Source: Oscillospiraceae bacterium (GTDB lineage: Bacteria; Bacillota_A; Clostridia; Oscillospirales; Oscillospiraceae). Taken from it: a stretch of DNA of 34,064 bases. The notes under the pieces were generated by a model, which did no database searches, was not told the DNA's origin, and worked only from the letters and a program-made list of their open reading frames with translations. Below, piece after piece: positions 31,159 through 34,064 of this stretch. Where the stretch lies: assembly GCA_902789835.1 (NCBI GenBank), contig CADAPN010000017.1, positions 1 to 34,064 of the forward strand, written 5' to 3'. Position numbers and translations under genes: made by a program. Every line of letters begins with the position of its first letter. The stretch's first letter is position 1.

Positions 31159-31799
31159 CAGTTTTCCGGATCCGCCGCGGGAATCTTGGACAGAACGATC
31201 AGCAGAATGCCTTCTTCCACCGAAATGACGGCTTCCTCTCCGGCCCAGGTGTTGCTGACCCCGAGAGGGAAGGAGGGAAGAAGCTCCGCATTCGCGAGGG
31301 GGTATTTTGCTCCGGTGATGCAGACGCCCCGACAGGGACCGTCGAGAGCAAACACGGAAAGGGACCGGTCCTCCCGGCGGGGAATGCGAAGGGCGCCGTC
31401 CGCCAGGGTGCGGATCTCCGTGTCTTCACTCAGGAGAACGGCGGGAAGGCCGTGCTTCTGGGCATACACCAGACTCTGCAGATTGGCAATCAGATGGTCC
31501 AGGCGGCCGCCGAGAGCACAGCATAGAAGCAGCTCGTGAAATCCGTGCTCGACAGCATACCGGACGGCGAGCATGGTGTCCGTGTCGTCCTTTTCCGAGA
31601 CAAAGCGGTTCAGGGGAATCTCCGAATCCACCGGACCGGTATAAGAATCGAAATCCGAAATGATCAGATCCGGCCGAAGGCCGAGACGCTCACAATAGAC
31701 ATAGCCCCGGTCGCAGGCGATGACAAAGTCGTCCGGGCTGATACCGGAGACAGGACTGAAATCCCCTCCGGAGATCACGACGCAGCGGTTCTGCTTCAT
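31155..31799 (-). CDS. thiN: Thiamine pyrophosphokinase
   Basis: A 214-residue TPK. Landmarks are the N-terminal VVISGGDFSP, ACDRGY with D30, LIISDFDSYTG (SDFDS 48-52), KDDTDT (70-75) and GGRLDH (97-102), which together bind ATP-Mg and thiamine. The C-terminal beta-sandwich ends with SNTWAGEEAVISVEEGILLIV, where the thiamine pocket closes. It transfers pyrophosphate from ATP to thiamine, giving thiamine diphosphate; cytoplasmic homodimer in known members. The ATG at 31799 starts five bases after the dipeptidase stop, so it is translated from the same message. Confidence 0.93.
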   Translation of the reverse strand: MKQNRCVVISGGDFSPVSGISPDDFVIACDRGYVYCERLGLRPDLIISDFDSYTGPVDSEIPLNRFVSEKDDTDTMLAVRYAVEHGFHELLLCCALGGRLDHLIANLQSLVYAQKHGLPAVLLSEDTEIRTLADGALRIPRREDRSLSVFALDGPCRGVCITGAKYPLANAELLPSFPLGVSNTWAGEEAVISVEEGILLIVLSKIPAADPENC

Positions 31800-31804
31800 G
31801 GCGT

Positions 31805-33205
31805 TCAGTAGTCAAGCGCCTCAAGCCGGAGCAGCGCGACAATGTAGATCTTCAGCGCTTCCATGAGATCGGAGAGGCGGGCGGCTTCGTCAATGCCGTG
31901 GATGGGCCCGGCAAAGGCGGGAGCGGGACGCTCGGGATGCTCGGGACCGAAGGCGGCCGCGTTGGGGAAGTGACGGGCGTAGGTGCCGCCGCCGATGGTA
32001 AACGGGTGGGCGTTTTCCCCGGTGACAAGGTTATAGCTTTCCATACAGGCCTGAATGGCCGGGTTGTCCAGGGTGAGATAGAAGGGGGCCGCATCCGCGT
32101 CGACCTGGATCTCGGCTGCGCTGCCGGCGGCTTCCTGAAGCCGGGCCGTGATTGCCTCGCCGCTGGTGGAGATGCCGTAACGGCAGTCAATGGTCTGGCA
32201 GAAGACCCCGTCGGCAGTGGAAATCTTCCCGCCGACCGCGGTGAGCGGGGTGAAGTAATCGTCCGAGCTCTGCAGCCCGAGACCGCTTCCGTCGGTGGCG
32301 GCGTGCAGCCTGGCCAGGAAACGGAAGTACGGAAGCTCACCCTCTGCGGGAATCCCGTTCTCCAGGAGATAGTCGACGATGCGGCCGATGGCGTTGACGG
32401 TGCCTTCCGGCATGGAGGCGTGGCCGCTGACGCCGACGGAGGAGAGCTTCCAGAGTCCCGGCTCCAGCTCCTCGACCGAGACGGCATCGCTGCTCTGCAG
32501 AGCCTCTGCGCGCACAAGGGCAGAGGCCTTGGCGGGGACGGCGTTCGGCGCGACACCGCCGGTCATCTCCAGGACGTTTACCGGCGTGTGACGGGAGATC
32601 AGACGGCCGTGGAAAATCCCCTTTTCGCCGTGGATCAGCGGGAAATCGGCGTCGGGACTGAAGCAGAAGAGGGGAGCGGGGTAGTTTGCGTTATAGTGCT
32701 CGAGATCGCCCATGCCGGTTTCTTCGTTGCTGCCGAGCAGCGCCCGCACCGGGTAGCGCAGCGGAAGCCCCGAATCCCGCAGGTACTTCAGCGCGTACAG
32801 GCAGAGGATGCTCGGCCCCTTGTCATCCATGACGCCGCGGCCGAGAAGAAAGCCGTCGCGCTCCCGCACCGTGAAGGGATCCTCGGTCCAGCCGTCTCCG
32901 GCGGGAACGACATCGACGTGGGTGATGGTGGCAAGATAGCCCTGCCCGTGATCCTCGCCGACGGAGGCATAGCCGATCTTGTTCTCGCAGTTGACCGTGT
33001 CCAGCCCGAGTTCCTCTGCAATCTGCAGGGCGCAGTCAAGGGCACGTTTGGATTCAATGCCGAAGGGCGCGTCCGGCGCGTCCGGACCCTCGACGCTCGG
33101 AATGCTGACAAGGCGGGCGATGTCGCGGACGATGTCGCGCTCATGGGATTCCGCGAAGCGGCTGATGTCGGAAAGTCTGTTTTCATCGATGGAGATGGTG
33201 TTCAC
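31805..33205 (-). CDS. M20 family dipeptidase (PepV/Sapep-like)
   Basis: A 466-residue metallopeptidase of typical PepV length. Metal ligands and catalytic residues are in place: THVDVVPAGDGW with H96 and D98, GRGVMDDKGP with bridging D127, GSNEETGMGD with catalytic E161 and metal-binding E162, FSPDADFP with D185, and the late GPIHGID histidine. The lid domain lies between about 195 and 390. Family members bind two zinc or manganese ions and release N-terminal residues from dipeptides, including beta-Ala dipeptides. Start GTG at 33205 with AAGGAGG six bases upstream. It lies 43 bases after the rhomboid-like gene and just before the thiamine pyrophosphokinase gene; the three look like one unit without an obvious shared pathway. 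Confidence 0.92.
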   Translation of the reverse strand: MNTISIDENRLSDISRFAESHERDIVRDIARLVSIPSVEGPDAPDAPFGIESKRALDCALQIAEELGLDTVNCENKIGYASVGEDHGQGYLATITHVDVVPAGDGWTEDPFTVRERDGFLLGRGVMDDKGPSILCLYALKYLRDSGLPLRYPVRALLGSNEETGMGDLEHYNANYPAPLFCFSPDADFPLIHGEKGIFHGRLISRHTPVNVLEMTGGVAPNAVPAKASALVRAEALQSSDAVSVEELEPGLWKLSSVGVSGHASMPEGTVNAIGRIVDYLLENGIPAEGELPYFRFLARLHAATDGSGLGLQSSDDYFTPLTAVGGKISTADGVFCQTIDCRYGISTSGEAITARLQEAAGSAAEIQVDADAAPFYLTLDNPAIQACMESYNLVTGENAHPFTIGGGTYARHFPNAAAFGPEHPERPAPAFAGPIHGIDEAARLSDLMEALKIYIVALLRLEALDY

Positions 33206-33248
33206 GGGGAACCTCCTTATGTTTCAAAAAATAGAATACAGAGCGAAA

Positions 33249-34064
33249 TTACTCTGTGAAGTGGATGTGGTTGTTGATGTGGTCAATGCAGAAGCAGTGG
33301 TATCCGGCGCAGCGCGAGCAGTAGCGGAACTCCAGACCGGGATACTCCGTGTCCGTACGTCCACAGACGGAGCACTTGTGGTGATAGAGCTGCTCACGCT
33401 GTTCCTGCCGGATTTTCCGTGACGCCTGGCGGAAGTTGATGGTCGCGCGGCTGGGCCGGCGCGGAAGATTCTTCACCAGGGTGCCGGCAAAGAAAATCAC
33501 AAAGTTCAGCACCGCAACTACCGGCAGAAGATTGAGGGGGAAGGGGTTAAAGATGACGGCGAGTACAAAATAGGCCGCATCAATGAGCGCCAGGTACTTC
33601 ATGCGGATGGGAATGAAGAAGAACAGCAGAACCTGCTGATCGGGGAAGAGGGCCGCGTAGGAGAAGAACATGGACAGGTACAGATACTGGGAATCGATGC
33701 GGATCCGGTATCCGCCGATAAAATAGACCAGAAATCCGTACACCACGGTCAGAAACCAGCCGATCAAAAGGTAGACGTTAAAGTGCGGCGTCCCCCAATA
33801 CTGCTCCAGCGTGCTTCCCATCCAGTAATAGAAATAGAAGACCAGAAACGCCAGAAGGCCCATACTGGGCGGATAGACCATAAAGGTGAACAGCCGCCAG
33901 ATCTGCCCGCGCAGAATCAGGGCGGCGTCAAAACTGAGATAAGACATCAGCACGCTGTTCGCCGCGCCGAGAATCCAGAAAACGGCATTGGCAATCGTCA
34001 GGTATTTCATGAGATTGGGAATGCCGAAATTGGGATGCCGATAACAGAAACGGTCGATCAGACG
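33249..34064 (-). CDS. Rhomboid-like membrane protein with C-terminal zinc finger (5' end outside window)
   Basis: The frame stays open to the window edge, reading RFCYRHPNFGIPNLMKYLTI before the first internal Met, so the start is outside; the ATG at 34010 is not the true start. It has about six membrane helices and the rhomboid L1-type pattern GQIWRLFTFMVYPPS. The usual catalytic GxSG serine is not seen (the nearest motif reads WMGSTLEQYWG), nor is a clear TM6 histidine, so it is probably an inactive rhomboid-fold protein. The C-terminus is a cytoplasmic zinc finger with CSVCG...YCSRC and following Cys/His residues. Similar proteins are common in Clostridia; function unknown. Confidence 0.8.
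   Translation of the reverse strand, partial: RLIDRFCYRHPNFGIPNLMKYLTIANAVFWILGAANSVLMSYLSFDAALILRGQIWRLFTFMVYPPSMGLLAFLVFYFYYWMGSTLEQYWGTPHFNVYLLIGWFLTVVYGFLVYFIGGYRIRIDSQYLYLSMFFSYAALFPDQQVLLFFFIPIRMKYLALIDAAYFVLAVIFNPFPLNLLPVVAVLNFVIFFAGTLVKNLPRRPSRATINFRQASRKIRQEQREQLYHHKCSVCGRTDTEYPGLEFRYCSRCAGYHCFCIDHINNHIHFTE

Noticed and set aside
31898..33259. Long plus-strand frame (453 codons) opposite the M20 dipeptidase gene
   Set aside because: The dipeptidase carries all metal ligands and a perfect ribosome binding site; the antisense frame is low-complexity and unsupported.

Overview
The window looks like a chromosomal segment from a Clostridia-type Firmicute, probably a GC-moderate gut or rumen lineage of Lachnospiraceae or Oscillospiraceae type. 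The evidence is the holB-ricT pair, DegV and PepV-type proteins, clean AGGAGG ribosome binding sites with frequent TTG and GTG starts, and TTGACA/TATAAT-like promoters. The species cannot be fixed from the sequence alone. I see no rRNA, tRNA, transposase, integrase, reverse transcriptase or CRISPR array.

Layout. Bases 1-2700 hold the 3' end of a metal P-type ATPase, an AEC-family transporter and a DegV protein. Bases 2900-22500 form an accessory block: a frameshifted serine hydrolase with an HTH protein, a divergent Ser/Thr kinase with a zinc-ribbon/beta-helix membrane protein, a secreted Ig-like (Big_2) protein, a secreted DUF6273 protein, and a TIR/SIR2 gene array. Bases 22500-23080 are non-genic apart from a decayed ATPase-like start, lying between two near-identical terminator hairpins. 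Bases 23084-34064 are mostly ordinary: a GT2 glycosyltransferase, a broken DUF2461 gene, the pseudouridine-catabolism pair (HTH-PfkB kinase and psuG) ending in an 88-bp tandem repeat, an ABC exporter, ricT, holB, thiamine pyrophosphokinase, a PepV-like M20 dipeptidase and a rhomboid-like membrane protein cut by the window edge.

The most interesting part is 10429-22483. Three paralogous proteins share one N-terminal module (zinc ribbon, helical segment, TIR domain) but carry different C-terminal parts: TM plus DUF6273, TM plus TPR-like repeats plus FMN-binding, and a long coiled coil plus DUF6273. A RelE/ParE-Phd toxin-antitoxin pair sits between the first two in the opposite direction. The third TIR gene ends a compact four-gene unit: SIR2-like protein, SPFH protein with eight zinc ribbons, four-TM protein, TIR protein. 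The first two junctions overlap and the last gap is 15 nt. TIR and SIR2 domains are the two NAD-handling folds of Thoeris-type immunity. Here they are joined to a membrane-scaffold protein and to DUF6273 and FMN-binding domains, an arrangement I do not recognise as a named system. A role in NAD-linked defence or stress signalling at the membrane is inference.
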